IMG/VR virus record: IMGVR_UViG_3300032288_001288
Location: 1-37,224 of that record
From: a virus
Length of the DNA: 37,224 nt
Reading direction: 5' to 3' (one strand)
The position numbers and the translations under genes are program-made. Each line of letters begins with the position of its first letter. Position 1 is the stretch's first letter. The notes beneath the pieces are model-generated. The model did no database searches, was not told where the DNA came from, and saw only the letters and a program-made list of their open reading frames with translations. Positions 16,423 to 24,595 of the stretch are shown in pieces.

Positions 16423-19300
16423 CGACATCTTCCATCCGGCGTCGAACCTTGATAGCCTGCACACGCATCGGTGGAGCCTTGGTCTTGGACGCCATGTCCT
16501 TCTTGATGAACTCCACCGTGATGTTCTCTGTCTCGGCCAGCTTCTTGCAGAACGCGGCATAGCCGAAACTGTGCGCGGCACAGTGGGCCTTGATCATCTG
16601 CTCCTCAATGAAGAAGTCGCAGTATCCCGGCGTCACATCGTGCTCCACCCTGCCAGCAATGGACGATCTGGTGATACTCTCATCGGCCTCCCGCCCAGCG
16701 CCAAACTCTGCCATCAGGGTATTGTTGGCTGCATGACGGCGGATTACCAGCAGCTTGCCGAAGTGCTCGCTGACGTAGGAGTTCAGGATGCTCTCAGCCG
16801 TACGCACATTGTTGCGCATGGACTTACGCATGAACTGCACCACATCCTTGAAGGCGTCGATGATCTGCTTGAGCGGCATGTTGATGATGCCCATGTACTT
16901 CTCGCTCCACAGTACCCCCGCCGCTATGGCGCAGCCTATGCCAGCCATCCAGAAGCGCTCATCGTTGGTGGCGTTGAACACCTTGTACATGCGCTGCACG
17001 GTCTCGTTGGTAAGCTGCGGCAGCAGCGGCTCGTTCTCCACCATGAACTCAACCATCTTGTAGCCCACAACGCCGTAGTTGTGGTGCAGGCTCTTGATGA
17101 TCTCCACCTCGTCAGCGGTCCATGAAAGCGGGTCTTCAATGATGAACTCCAGCAGGCGGCGCAGCTCACCCTCAGACGCGTGCTTGCGCACACCAGTCAG
17201 CCAGTCCACGCCATGCGTGTTGGAAGACAGCAGCGCAATCGCACTCCACGTTGACAGGTTCAGCCGCTCCTTGTTAGCGCCCGACTCCATGCGCTCCTTG
17301 CCTTTGCCCTCCGACATATCCAGCAGGAAGCCGGGGAACCACTCAAAGTCCTTGCGGGTGTTGTTGGTGATCTCGTCAGAGATGAGCGGGTGGCAGTGCA
17401 GCAGACCCAGCCTTTGCTGCATCGCAACAGGGGATGTGCCCTTGCCTGTGCGGTAGCGTGTCGGGTGACCCCAAACTGAAGCTGCCAACTCCAACGCCAG
17501 CGACTTGCCGGTACCAGACTCAGTAGAGGCACAGTGGCCGGTCATGCCTGCCAGACCTGTGTAGCGCATCAGCGGAGACCCAGTACCGAGAAGCATCACG
17601 GCAAGGTGCTTGTACAGCTTGCGGTTGATCATCATGTTGACGATGTTGCACCAGCCCTCGACGGTACCCTTGGGTTCTGTGAAAGAGACGATGTTCTCCA
17701 GTCCCGGCATCGGCACCCTGATCGGGGGCTTGCCCTTACTGAAGATGCGCTGCGCAAAGACGTAGCTCTTGTCCTCTTGCCAGCCGTAGCTGTCTGGAAC
17801 TTTCAGTGCCCGCTTCTCCAGACCAGCCTGCTCAACGCAAGCGCGGACATAGCCGAACAAGTTCTGGTCATTACCTTGGCCGAAGCTGGCGATGATGTTC
17901 TGCTGAGCCAGCGCCTTGACCGTCTCGTCCTTGGATACGATGGCTTTGGAGGGGATCAGGATATCGACCGCCCCTTCGGGCCGCAGCGCGATCATGTGAA
18001 TTGTGTGATCACCGTGGTTGTTCAGAACATCTACTGCAAACAGATCATACGGCAGCAGCAACATGGGCTGCTTTGTCTTGGAGCCGTCAGCCAGCTCAAC
18101 TTCCTTTTCCTTGTACACGCCGCCATTCTGTCCGTAGGCATAGCCTTTGGGCGGTGTCGGGCGCTTAACCTGCACTGCCTCGACCACAGGGCTTTCTACG
18201 GGCAGCTCGATTTCGATTTCTTTCTCTTGAACGTCAACCTTGACCTCTCGGCCCAGCGCCAGTGGGTTGGTGATCTTGCCCCAATGCTTGCAGTTGGTGC
18301 AGATGCCAGGGTTCTCTGAGTCGAACTTGATGCAGGGGTAGGGGCCTTTGATCTCGCGCAGCTTCTGGTTCATGCGCTCGGTGTCGTACGGATGCAGTTG
18401 GCTCAACCATGTGGTGGCCTTTTCTCCGTCCTCACACTTCTGCGCAATGCTCAGCCATCCACGCCACAGCGGCTCCATGCCGTCGTCTTCAGCGTTCTCA
18501 ACGTAATGCGTAAGCTGCTCACAGCCTGAGCCAGCCTTGGTTGCTGCCAAAATATTTTTGAACCGCGTGGCGCTGTTTTCAAAGAGTTTGACACTGGTTG
18601 CGGAAGGAGCACCCGTGGGGCGGGTGCCGGGCAGGTTGATGACGTTGTTTGGCGCAGGGGCTGGGGCCACTTGCAGCTTGTCCCTGATCAGGGTAGCAAA
18701 CGTATCGAAATCAAACTTCACGCCTTCCTGCAACAGTTGCACGGTTGGCGGCGGGTCATACTTGAAGTTGGGCGTGTCAAGGTAGCGCAGGACTCGGGCG
18801 GCATCTGCCGTCACCGTCATGTCGATCTTGACCTTCTCCTGCCTGAACAGGCGCTTGAAGTTCTCCGCTACCGGCTTCCAAGTCGCAACGTCCAGTGTGT
18901 CGGTCAGGGGCCAGTAGATGTGGTAGCCACCGCCCGAGTCGATGACATAAGGATTGCCCAGCTCTCCCAGCCCAGTATCGGCCATGAACGCGGTGAACGC
19001 AGCCATGCCCTCTGCCTTGGTGCCGTAGGTCTTGGGGCCGTCCTCTGTGCAGTCAAGGTCAATGAAGAAGGAGCGGATGTACTGGGCGTTGACCGCCTCC
19101 CGTGAACCCGCTTCTTTAAATGTGGCCAGCGCAAAGTAAGTGTTGCGGCTGGCCTCGACCCAAGGGCCTATGTGCTGTTGCAGTGCATCAAATGTCTCCT
19201 CAAATTTGTGTTCTTTTCTTCTGGATGTCAGTTCTGTCGCGCAGTAAAGCCCGTGACCGGGTGGCGGCAAAACGACCGCGAAAAAATCTTGCGGTGTCAT
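16382..19300 (-). CDS. PrimPol-type primase fused to P-loop helicase/ATPase
   Basis: 972 residues. The N-terminal domain is an archaeo-eukaryotic primase: FFIDLDC with catalytic D81 and D83, SGGGYHIYWPL with H127, and a third acidic residue about D160 followed by ARVLRYLDTPNFK. Residues ~235-345 hold a helical PriCT-like segment ending in a zinc-knuckle-like ICTNCKHWG. Residues ~350-820 are a DUF927-like ATPase region: Walker A STESGTGKS with K599, Walker B PLISDEI with D642-E643, and a polar strand motif LLSSNTHG further on. It should make primers and unwind DNA at the fork, working with the PolA encoded upstream. The Shine-Dalgarno at 19300 is weak. Primase motifs are very clear; the helicase function is inferred from the P-loop and fusion. 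Confidence 0.85.
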   Translation of the reverse strand: MTPQDFFAVVLPPPGHGLYCATELTSRRKEHKFEETFDALQQHIGPWVEASRNTYFALATFKEAGSREAVNAQYIRSFFIDLDCTEDGPKTYGTKAEGMAAFTAFMADTGLGELGNPYVIDSGGGYHIYWPLTDTLDVATWKPVAENFKRLFRQEKVKIDMTVTADAARVLRYLDTPNFKYDPPPTVQLLQEGVKFDFDTFATLIRDKLQVAPAPAPNNVINLPGTRPTGAPSATSVKLFENSATRFKNILAATKAGSGCEQLTHYVENAEDDGMEPLWRGWLSIAQKCEDGEKATTWLSQLHPYDTERMNQKLREIKGPYPCIKFDSENPGICTNCKHWGKITNPLALGREVKVDVQEKEIEIELPVESPVVEAVQVKRPTPPKGYAYGQNGGVYKEKEVELADGSKTKQPMLLLPYDLFAVDVLNNHGDHTIHMIALRPEGAVDILIPSKAIVSKDETVKALAQQNIIASFGQGNDQNLFGYVRACVEQAGLEKRALKVPDSYGWQEDKSYVFAQRIFSKGKPPIRVPMPGLENIVSFTEPKGTVEGWCNIVNMMINRKLYKHLAVMLLGTGSPLMRYTGLAGMTGHCASTESGTGKSLALELAASVWGHPTRYRTGKGTSPVAMQQRLGLLHCHPLISDEITNNTRKDFEWFPGFLLDMSEGKGKERMESGANKERLNLSTWSAIALLSSNTHGVDWLTGVRKHASEGELRRLLEFIIEDPLSWTADEVEIIKSLHHNYGVVGYKMVEFMVENEPLLPQLTNETVQRMYKVFNATNDERFWMAGIGCAIAAGVLWSEKYMGIINMPLKQIIDAFKDVVQFMRKSMRNNVRTAESILNSYVSEHFGKLLVIRRHAANNTLMAEFGAGREADESITRSSIAGRVEHDVTPGYCDFFIEEQMIKAHCAAHSFGYAAFCKKLAETENITVEFIKKDMASKTKAPPMRVQAIKVRRRMEDVDGLLQTAPSLEAA

Positions 19301-19318
19301 GCAAGTTCCCGGTATGGT

Positions 19319-19465
19319 TTATCGTGCTGCTGCCTCGTCCAACAATCTTGTGTACCGCTTGAGCAGCTCCGCCACCCAGGTTGAAGGTACTGGTTTGTCC
19401 AGCATCATGTAGATGTACTTCTCCAGCTCAGCATCGCTCAGGGATTGAGGTTGTATTCCCGACAT
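19319..19465 (-). CDS. Small 48-residue protein, function unknown
   Basis: MSGIQPQSLSDAELEKYIYM continuing to AELLKRYTRLLDEAAAR. GGAGAAG lies just upstream of the ATG, a strong site of the type used throughout this operon. The protein is charged and fully helical, with no cysteine or membrane segment. It overlaps the end of the HTH gene by 28 bases and ends 18 bases before the primase start, so it is translated between them. Possibly a regulator or adaptor for the primase, but only position suggests this. Confidence 0.65.
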   Translation of the reverse strand: MSGIQPQSLSDAELEKYIYMMLDKPVPSTWVAELLKRYTRLLDEAAAR

Positions 19466-19716
19466 ATTCTTCTCCATGCGTCATCCGCGTTGTTTGATGT
19501 TTGTAGTATCTTGAGCATGATCTCTGCCCGGTCTCGGTAGCCAACGAACACCTCAGTGCCCGTGAACCAGTTGTAGACCGTCTGGCGCGTCACGCCCAAT
19601 GCTTTTGAGACCTTGGTGACAGGGAAGTCATGGTAGACCGCCCAGCGCCCAAGCTGGTTACCCAAAGACTTAGGCGTCTTGGTAACCGCGTCAATGATTT
19701 TTTGTGAGTAGGGCAT
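19438..19716 (-). CDS. Small helix-turn-helix DNA-binding protein
   Basis: 92 residues. Residues ~30-52, DFPVTKVSKALGVTRQTVYNW, form a typical helix-turn-helix with TRQTVYNW as recognition helix. The flanks are basic (KTPKSLGNQLGRW) and no enzyme domain is attached. Family knowledge: Cro/XRE-like or transposase-like HTH units bind short operators. The 133 bases upstream (19717-19849) hold no gene I can support and no clear -10/-35 pair; the Shine-Dalgarno at 19716 is poor. The upstream neighbour is a homing-type endonuclease, so the normal upstream partner of this gene may have been separated by that insertion. Could regulate the replication operon. Confidence 0.75.
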   Translation of the reverse strand: MPYSQKIIDAVTKTPKSLGNQLGRWAVYHDFPVTKVSKALGVTRQTVYNWFTGTEVFVGYRDRAEIMLKILQTSNNADDAWRRICREYNLNP

Positions 19717-19849
19717 AGGTTAGGGTGGGAAGTAGCGTGGCCAGTTCCTGCCAGAGGAAACGCTTTCGTGGGGATGTTGGGCCTTCTAACGAGGGAGGAA
19801 TTCCCCCGCCCCACGCAAAACGACCGCTCCTGCTACCTCCCGAAACTCC

Positions 19850-20341
19850 TTAGTCGATGGTGTGGTGAATAGCCTTGGCAGCGTTGTATGCCGAAGCTGC
19901 TTCCTCGACAGTGTCGTACGCGCCAAGACGCACACGCCTGCCGCCAACACCAATCTGTGCAACGAATTTTCCGCTCATCTCACAGACGCCCAGTATGCCT
20001 GTCTTGTTGTTCCGCATCGCCTTGATGCGGTTCCAACCATTTTCCGCGACAGATACATCACGCAGATTCATGATGCGGTTATCGCTTGGGCAGCCGTTGA
20101 TGTGGTCGATCTCAGCCGCAGGCCATGTACCGTACGTCAGCAGCCACGCAAGGCGATGTGCCTTGAACTCATAGCCGAGCAAACGTACGCGCACATACCC
20201 CTTGGTGTCGAGCCGCCCTGTCACTGCGCCCGCCTTGCGCTTGTGACCATTCACCTTGTGGGTAAACAGCCCGGTCTGCGGATCGTAGTTCAGCAACGCA
20301 GCAACCTCTTCACGAGACACGTTGGTGTTGTACTGTTTCAT
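19850..20341 (-). CDS. HNH homing-type endonuclease with AP2 DNA-binding domain
   Basis: 163 residues. A zinc-free HNH of the phage AP2 group: HRLAWLLTYGTWPAAEIDH with D79-H80, then SDNRIMNLRDVS with N88/N92. Residues ~112-160 (NKTGILGVCEMSGKFVAQI, then RLGAYDTVEEAASAYNAAK) form an AP2 domain. Such genes are selfish free-standing endonucleases that cleave homologous loci lacking them. It lies between the SSB-like gene and the HTH gene with gaps on both sides, unlike the overlapping neighbours, and has no obvious Shine-Dalgarno. That spacing agrees with insertion. Base composition is similar to its surroundings, so the insertion is either old or from a related phage. Confidence 0.85.
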   Translation of the reverse strand: MKQYNTNVSREEVAALLNYDPQTGLFTHKVNGHKRKAGAVTGRLDTKGYVRVRLLGYEFKAHRLAWLLTYGTWPAAEIDHINGCPSDNRIMNLRDVSVAENGWNRIKAMRNNKTGILGVCEMSGKFVAQIGVGGRRVRLGAYDTVEEAASAYNAAKAIHHTID

Positions 20342-20361
20342 GGTTGTGTACTACCAAGGTT

Positions 20362-21309
20362 CTACTCATCATCCCAGTCGGCCACGATGTCGGCCAGCTT
20401 GGATTTCTTGGCAGGCACTGCCGTCTCCTTGGCCGCAGGCTTGCGCACCTCTGGCTCGTCGTCCTCCGTTGCCACAGGGGCAGCGGCTTTCTTCTTGGCC
20501 TTGGGCGCTTCCTCCTCAACAGTCTCCTCGACTGCATCAGGGCGCTTACCCTCCAGCATCATCGGCGCAGGCTTGGCACCATCGGCAGCGGCTGCGGTCA
20601 TCACCACCGCACGCTGTGCCTCTACTGACTGCCCCTTGTCCTTGGCAGTGTCGTACTCGTCCTCGGTCAGCCAGCGCTGCGGGCTGAACACCAGCTTGGG
20701 CGACTCAGCCGTGGTGTCGAACTTCATCCGGGTCACCACCATGTCGAGGTTGACCGGAGGGGTCTGCGTAGCCGCCCACCGTGCGTATGCTTGCAGCGGC
20801 AGCTTGTCGCCCTCACCCTTGCCGAAGATGGACGTAGCAGGCAGCGTGAGCTGCAACACATCGCCTTCAGGGTTGTTGGCCAGCACCACAGCCAGACGCT
20901 GCTGGTAGCGGCAAGCACGGCTGTTCCCGTTGCCAGACCCTGCGATGTTCTGCTGGCACTTGGCGCAGTTCGATGCCTGCGGTGCCTTGATGGACTTGTC
21001 CGGGGTCTCACCGTCGTTGCTCCAGCAATCCGGCGCTACAGCCGCTGCGTCCTTGTCGTACTTGCCAGCGTAGAAGATGCGGCTGACCTTGGGGGCAGCC
21101 TTGACGATGACAACGTCAAGATGACGGTCCTCGATGTTTGCAATCTCCTTGCCGCCTGCGACCAGACGGAACACGCCACCCTTGATGGAGACGCGCTTTA
21201 CGCCGGGGCCGGAGACGCCACCGGCCAGGGCCAGCGTGGTTTCGGACAGTTCTGCTTTAGCTACGAACGCGGGTGCTTTGTTGGCATTAAAAAGTGTGAT
21301 GTTGCTCAT
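20362..21309 (-). CDS. Putative ssDNA-binding protein with Cys cluster and acidic tail
   Basis: 315 residues. The N-terminal ~90 residues are strand-rich (VKRVSIKGGVFRLVAGGKEI, HLDVVIVKAAPKVSRIFY). Four cysteines at 95, 115, 118 and 133 (DCWSNDG, NCAKCQ, RACRYQQR) could bind zinc, as in T4-type gp32. The core continues to about residue 235, then a long Ala/Lys/Glu linker ends in IVADWDDE, an acidic tip like those SSBs use to contact polymerase and helicase. It sits in the replication operon between the helicase and primase genes. No direct family match is certain; a different nucleic-acid-binding role is possible. High expression would be expected for an SSB but no promoter is evident. Confidence 0.55.
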   Translation of the reverse strand: MSNITLFNANKAPAFVAKAELSETTLALAGGVSGPGVKRVSIKGGVFRLVAGGKEIANIEDRHLDVVIVKAAPKVSRIFYAGKYDKDAAAVAPDCWSNDGETPDKSIKAPQASNCAKCQQNIAGSGNGNSRACRYQQRLAVVLANNPEGDVLQLTLPATSIFGKGEGDKLPLQAYARWAATQTPPVNLDMVVTRMKFDTTAESPKLVFSPQRWLTEDEYDTAKDKGQSVEAQRAVVMTAAAADGAKPAPMMLEGKRPDAVEETVEEEAPKAKKKAAAPVATEDDEPEVRKPAAKETAVPAKKSKLADIVADWDDE

Positions 21310-21318
21310 GATAGTGCT

Positions 21319-21732
21319 TCAGTTAGTTGGTTTGCGTACCGAGATGTCGTACTCCGCATGGGAGTTCAAACCGGGTGGTACGAGACCCGGATTTTCTTCA
21401 AGGAACTGGCTCATGTTGCTTTGAGCGATGCGCTTTTCCAGCAAGTCCACAGCATCATGCTCGACCACGAACTTCTTAAAGGAGTCCCAGTCTTGCGTGT
21501 TGTAGCGGGTCTTGACGGAAAGCACGACCGTGCCTTGTGCTGTGCGAACTGATGTGACGCCCATCGTCTTCATCATGTCCTTCATCGCGTTCTTCAGCTC
21601 TTCCTGCTGCGCCTTCAGGGCTTCGACCTTGGTGTCGTAGTCCTGTGTCAGCGCTGCAATCTCCGAGCGAATCTTGCGGTAAATCTTGGCCAGACGATCC
21701 AGCGGGATCGTTTCTGTTTCAGTCTCTGTCAT
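21319..21732 (-). CDS. Coiled-coil phage protein of unknown function
   Basis: Starts at ATG 21732 (MTETETETIPLDRLAKIYRK) because GGAGAAGCAA precedes it; an upstream ATG at 21744 would place that same site inside the gene. 137 residues. Residues ~10-60 form a coiled coil (RSEIAALTQDYDTKVEALKAQ). The C-terminal half has TSVRTAQGTVVLSVKTRYNT, and then FLEENPGLVPPGLN, resembling phage proteins of the Gp157/recombination-accessory type in layout (helix pair then small beta unit) though not in clear signature. It is next to the SSB-like gene, so a recombination or replication accessory role is possible. Confidence 0.65.
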   Translation of the reverse strand: MTETETETIPLDRLAKIYRKIRSEIAALTQDYDTKVEALKAQQEELKNAMKDMMKTMGVTSVRTAQGTVVLSVKTRYNTQDWDSFKKFVVEHDAVDLLEKRIAQSNMSQFLEENPGLVPPGLNSHAEYDISVRKPTN

Positions 21733-21766
21733 TTGCTTCTCCATGTTGTTTTGTCTAGGGTTGGAC

Positions 21767-21794
21767 AGTGTACAGGTTTTTTGTTGGTGCGCAA
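21767..21794 (-). promoter_or_regulatory. Weak candidate promoter for the 21732 to 16192 gene set
   Basis: In the only sizeable gap (55 bases) between the helicase stop and the next start, the - strand has TTGCGC (21794-21789) and TACACT (21772-21767) separated by 16 bases. Matches to the sigma-70 consensus are 3/6 and 4/6, so this is a tentative call. TGTACA nearby is a small palindrome that could be an operator. Confidence 0.25.
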
Positions 21795-21799
21795 CTCCT

Positions 21800-23356
21800 T
21801 TATTCGCTGATCACGTTGTTGAACATCTCGGTCAGAAGTGAGTGATCGTTCACCTTCTGCTCAAGGGCCTTGAACAGGCGCTTCTCTACCGGGCTGGACT
21901 GGATATGCACCACAGTCACCTTGTCGCTGGTCTGCCCCTTGCGGTCAGCACGGGCGCAGCATTGGGTGTATTGCTCAACGCTGAGCAGCGGGCCGTAGAA
22001 CACAACCGTGTCGGCAGCAGTCAGGGTAATCCCGTGGGCCGAGGCTTGGGGCTGCATCACCAACACACGAGGGTCAGGGTCGTTCTGAAAGCGATGGATG
22101 ATCTGCGCTCGTTTGGTGGCTGTGACGCCGCCATGAATCTGCTCGTTGACGATGCCGCGCTTGGTCAGGTGCTGGCTTATGGTCTCGATGACGCTCAGAT
22201 ACAGCGCAAAGATGATGACCTTGCGGTCGGTCTCTTCCAGCACTTCCTCCAGTACCGACAGGCGGGGCGACGCGTCGAACTCCACAACCTCTCTGTCGTC
22301 TGTGTAAGCAGCGCCGCAACTGATCTGTAGCAGCTTGTTCATGGCAGCGGCGGCATTGACCGCCGTGATGGTCTCCCCTGCCGCCTGCACCAGCATCTGT
22401 GTCTTGAGCTGGTTGTAGTACTTGGCCTGCTGCGGTGACATCTCCACCTCGCGGGTCATCGTGATGACTGGCGGCAAGTCCAGGCACTCAGCTTTGGTGT
22501 ATCGGATGGCTGGCTGCAGCGCATCAAACACATCGTCCTTAGCCGTGACCTTGGGCACCCACTTGTACATGGTCAGCTTGTTCATGACCTTGTCGCGCCA
22601 CGCAGTGAAGAACTTGGGCACGCCATCCGGGTTGACCAGCTTGGCCAAGCCGTAGGCATCTGTAGGAGATTGCGACGCAGGTGTGCCGGTCATCATCCAC
22701 AAGTAGGTGTTGGGCGTCAGGATTGATGCCAGTGACTTCCAGCGCCGTGTGGTGTTGGTCTTGTAGGCGTTAGCCTCGTCAACGATAACCAGATCAAAGC
22801 GGCCATCGGCCTTGATCTCATCAGCAATCAAGTTCAGTCCCTCGTAGTTGGAAATGACGATCTCGTAATCTTGCTGAATCATCTCGATACGCCGCGAAGC
22901 TTTCGGGTGGTGGGCAATGATGGCGCTGCGGTGGATGACGCTGTTGTTGATGTCGCCCATCCACGCGCTGTGCATGATCGACAGAGGGCACAGGATGAGC
23001 ACCCGGCGAATCTTGTTAAGCTTCATCAGGTAGTCGGCAGCCCACAGCGCAGAGAGCGTCTTGCCTGTCCCCGGCTCGGAGAATACAAACGCACGGCGAT
23101 GCATGGTGAGGAACGCAGCCGTCTCGATCTGGTGCTGCATGGGCTTGTAGCGTCCCGGCCAGTCGTAGCGTTTGGTAATAGGCGAGGGCACATCCTTGAC
23201 GCCCAGGTTGCGCAGCACCCGCGCCTCGTCCAGCCCCCAGTAGACGGCGACTTCATAGCCACCATCGACAGGGCGCACCTTGTGTTTGGGGATGATGCTG
23301 TACTTGTGTGGGTTGCGCGTCTTGAACAGCAGCGCTTTGTTCTCGATGATCTCCAC
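21800..23356 (-). CDS. SNF2-family DNA helicase/ATPase
   Basis: 518 residues, GTG start preceded by AAGGAGAAGCA. Superfamily 2 motifs in order: PMQHQIETAAF (Q-like motif), Walker A SEPGTGKT with K99, motif Ia ILCPLSIMHSAW, DEAN box D193-E-A-N196, motif III MMTGTPAS at ~222, motif IV KVIIFALYLSV, motif V QASAHGITLTAADTVVFY and motif VI QCCARADRKGQ. The order and the ADRKGQ form are typical of SNF2-like proteins common in phages and prophages. It probably translocates on double-stranded DNA, remodelling protein-DNA complexes or moving branch points during replication or recombination. It is followed by HNH and Cas4-like genes, consistent with a processing module. Confidence 0.9.
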   Translation of the reverse strand: MEIIENKALLFKTRNPHKYSIIPKHKVRPVDGGYEVAVYWGLDEARVLRNLGVKDVPSPITKRYDWPGRYKPMQHQIETAAFLTMHRRAFVFSEPGTGKTLSALWAADYLMKLNKIRRVLILCPLSIMHSAWMGDINNSVIHRSAIIAHHPKASRRIEMIQQDYEIVISNYEGLNLIADEIKADGRFDLVIVDEANAYKTNTTRRWKSLASILTPNTYLWMMTGTPASQSPTDAYGLAKLVNPDGVPKFFTAWRDKVMNKLTMYKWVPKVTAKDDVFDALQPAIRYTKAECLDLPPVITMTREVEMSPQQAKYYNQLKTQMLVQAAGETITAVNAAAAMNKLLQISCGAAYTDDREVVEFDASPRLSVLEEVLEETDRKVIIFALYLSVIETISQHLTKRGIVNEQIHGGVTATKRAQIIHRFQNDPDPRVLVMQPQASAHGITLTAADTVVFYGPLLSVEQYTQCCARADRKGQTSDKVTVVHIQSSPVEKRLFKALEQKVNDHSLLTEMFNNVISE

Positions 23357-23372
23357 TGCTTCTCCTTGGGTT

Positions 23373-23609
23373 TTATTTGTTGTCGCCTTGATTGGCGCTC
23401 TTGCTTCGCAGTCTCAAGTTACCCGGCGATGTCTTGCCGCCCTTGCGAAGCGGCACCTTGTGGTCGATGTCCTTGCCTGCGCGGTCGATGCCCTTCTTGT
23501 CGTAAAGCCTGCGAGCTTTCTGCCGCTCCAGTTGATCATCAGTCTCGCCGGTTTTCTTTTGCAGCTTATAGGCGTGTTTGTAATCACGCTTGCCATTTAC
23601 TTGGGTCAT
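23373..23609 (-). CDS. Small HNH nuclease-like protein
   Basis: 78 residues, very basic. GKDIDHKVPLRKGGKTSPGN carries the D49-H50 pair, a downstream N64 (GNLRL) and NQG, the layout of minimal HNH nucleases without a zinc-binding part. The N-terminal RDYKHAYKLQKKTGETDDQL is helical and found on many small phage HNH proteins. GAGAGGA precedes the ATG at 23609 and the neighbours lie 9 and 16 bases away. In phages such proteins are linked to packaging (with terminase) or to mobile elements; its place between helicase and Cas4-like nuclease suggests a recombination role. Confidence 0.7.
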   Translation of the reverse strand: MTQVNGKRDYKHAYKLQKKTGETDDQLERQKARRLYDKKGIDRAGKDIDHKVPLRKGGKTSPGNLRLRSKSANQGDNK

Positions 23610-23618
23610 GATGTCCTC

Positions 23619-24284
23619 TCAATGCTTTGGGTTGAATTCGCAGTTGGTCACTTGGCACCAACCGCACAGGGGGGTTTGGGTAGGGTTCCAGATGTTGTTC
23701 TCAAAGCACGCCTCAAGCCGCGCTAGGCGCTCACGGTACTTCCACCAGAATGCGTCCTTCTGATCACGCGTCATCGACAGCTTGACCATGTCGTTCTTCA
23801 CGATGAACAGCAACGCCGAGTTGACCTTGCGGATATGCGGGAAGTGTTCAAAGACCATGAGAGACATGAGCACAAGCTGATCGCGGTCTGGGTATTTGTT
23901 GTTGCCGGTCTTCCAGTCGCCCACCCATGCCGTCAGGTTCTCATCGTCGATGATCAGGATGTCGGCAATGCCGCGCACCCATACGTCAGAAGCCTTCCAC
24001 TGCGTGGGCTTGAGGTCAATATTCAGCGCCATCTCGTACTCGGCCAGCTTGCGTCCCGGCTTTTGGATCATGGCGTCAGCTACATCTTTGAACTGGGCGT
24101 ACTGCGGGGGAATCTCCTTGCCGTCTCGTATGTACAACTCCAGCGCTTCATGCACCTGATTGCCATATCGTGTCGCCTCTGTCTCCTGAAACGGGTAGTG
24201 CTTCAAGACCTTGACCTCGTGGTACCTGCGGGCGCAGCCCTCGAAGTCTTTGAGGGAGCTGTGTGACCAAGTTACTTTTGGCAT
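23619..24284 (-). CDS. PD-(D/E)XK nuclease, Cas4/RecB type, with cysteine cluster
   Basis: 221 residues. SHSSLKDFEGCARRYH opens the fold with C17, the usual first Fe-S cysteine. Motifs: GNQVHEALE with H45, VRGIADILII with D108, VGDWKTGN with D123 and K125, and DQLVLMSLMVF with Q136. The C-terminus has CGWCQVTNC (C207, C210, C215), completing a four-cysteine set as in Cas4 and AddB where it holds a 4Fe-4S cluster. Expected role: a 5' or 3' ssDNA exonuclease for recombination or replication end processing. It shares one base (TAATG) with the upstream zincin gene stop. No Cas1, Cas2 or repeat array is present, so this is not CRISPR adaptation. Confidence 0.85.
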   Translation of the reverse strand: MPKVTWSHSSLKDFEGCARRYHEVKVLKHYPFQETEATRYGNQVHEALELYIRDGKEIPPQYAQFKDVADAMIQKPGRKLAEYEMALNIDLKPTQWKASDVWVRGIADILIIDDENLTAWVGDWKTGNNKYPDRDQLVLMSLMVFEHFPHIRKVNSALLFIVKNDMVKLSMTRDQKDAFWWKYRERLARLEACFENNIWNPTQTPLCGWCQVTNCEFNPKH

Positions 24285-24583
24285 TAAAACCTCGCTGTGT
24301 TGATTGCCTTGGCGAGACGGCTGGCAAAGCGAGACACAAACTTTTCGTTCCTGTACATGGTGCTGCCCATGTCATAGAGGATTGCGTGTGTCAGCTCATG
24401 CCAGAACGTATCACTTATCTCGTTCTTTGAATAGGGCTTGTTGGTTGTGTTGCTCTTGGTGGCAACCTCGATAGCGCCGGTACCGTAGTACACGCACCCC
24501 ATCTGCGCCCGGCGTTCCATCGTCTCTACGATTTCCACTGAGTACCAGCGGTCACCGACTTTGATCTTCCTTGGTAGTTGCAT
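24284..24583 (-). CDS. Minimal zincin metalloprotease-like protein (HELTH)
   Basis: 99 residues. H62-E-L-T-H66 in DTFWHELTHAILYDMG is a clear zinc-protease motif, and N-E80-KFVSRFASRL supplies the likely third ligand 14 residues later, the spacing used by small phage and ImmA/IrrE-like zincins. The N-terminal strands (KIKVGDRWYSVEIV, GCVYYGTGAIEVA) make the standard edge sheet. No signal peptide. It is preceded by AGGAGAAGCAG. In related systems such proteins cleave repressors or act on host proteins; the target here is unknown. It is unrelated in sequence to the zincin inside the giant virion protein. Confidence 0.75.
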   Translation of the reverse strand: MQLPRKIKVGDRWYSVEIVETMERRAQMGCVYYGTGAIEVATKSNTTNKPYSKNEISDTFWHELTHAILYDMGSTMYRNEKFVSRFASRLAKAINTARF

Positions 24584-24595
24584 CTGCTTCTCCTG

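Noticed and set aside
16571-18319. Open frames on the + strand opposite the primase gene
   Set aside because: The primase motifs on the other strand explain the codon pattern, and these frames give His/Leu/Val-rich sequence with no recognisable domain.
19717-19849. Possible short gene or promoter in the gap before the HTH gene
   Set aside because: The available frame is Arg/Ser/Pro-rich with no ribosome-binding site, and no convincing -10/-35 pair was found.
23619-24284. Cas4-like nuclease as evidence for a CRISPR system
   Set aside because: No Cas1, Cas2 or direct-repeat spacer array is visible; nucleases of this type are common in phage replication modules.
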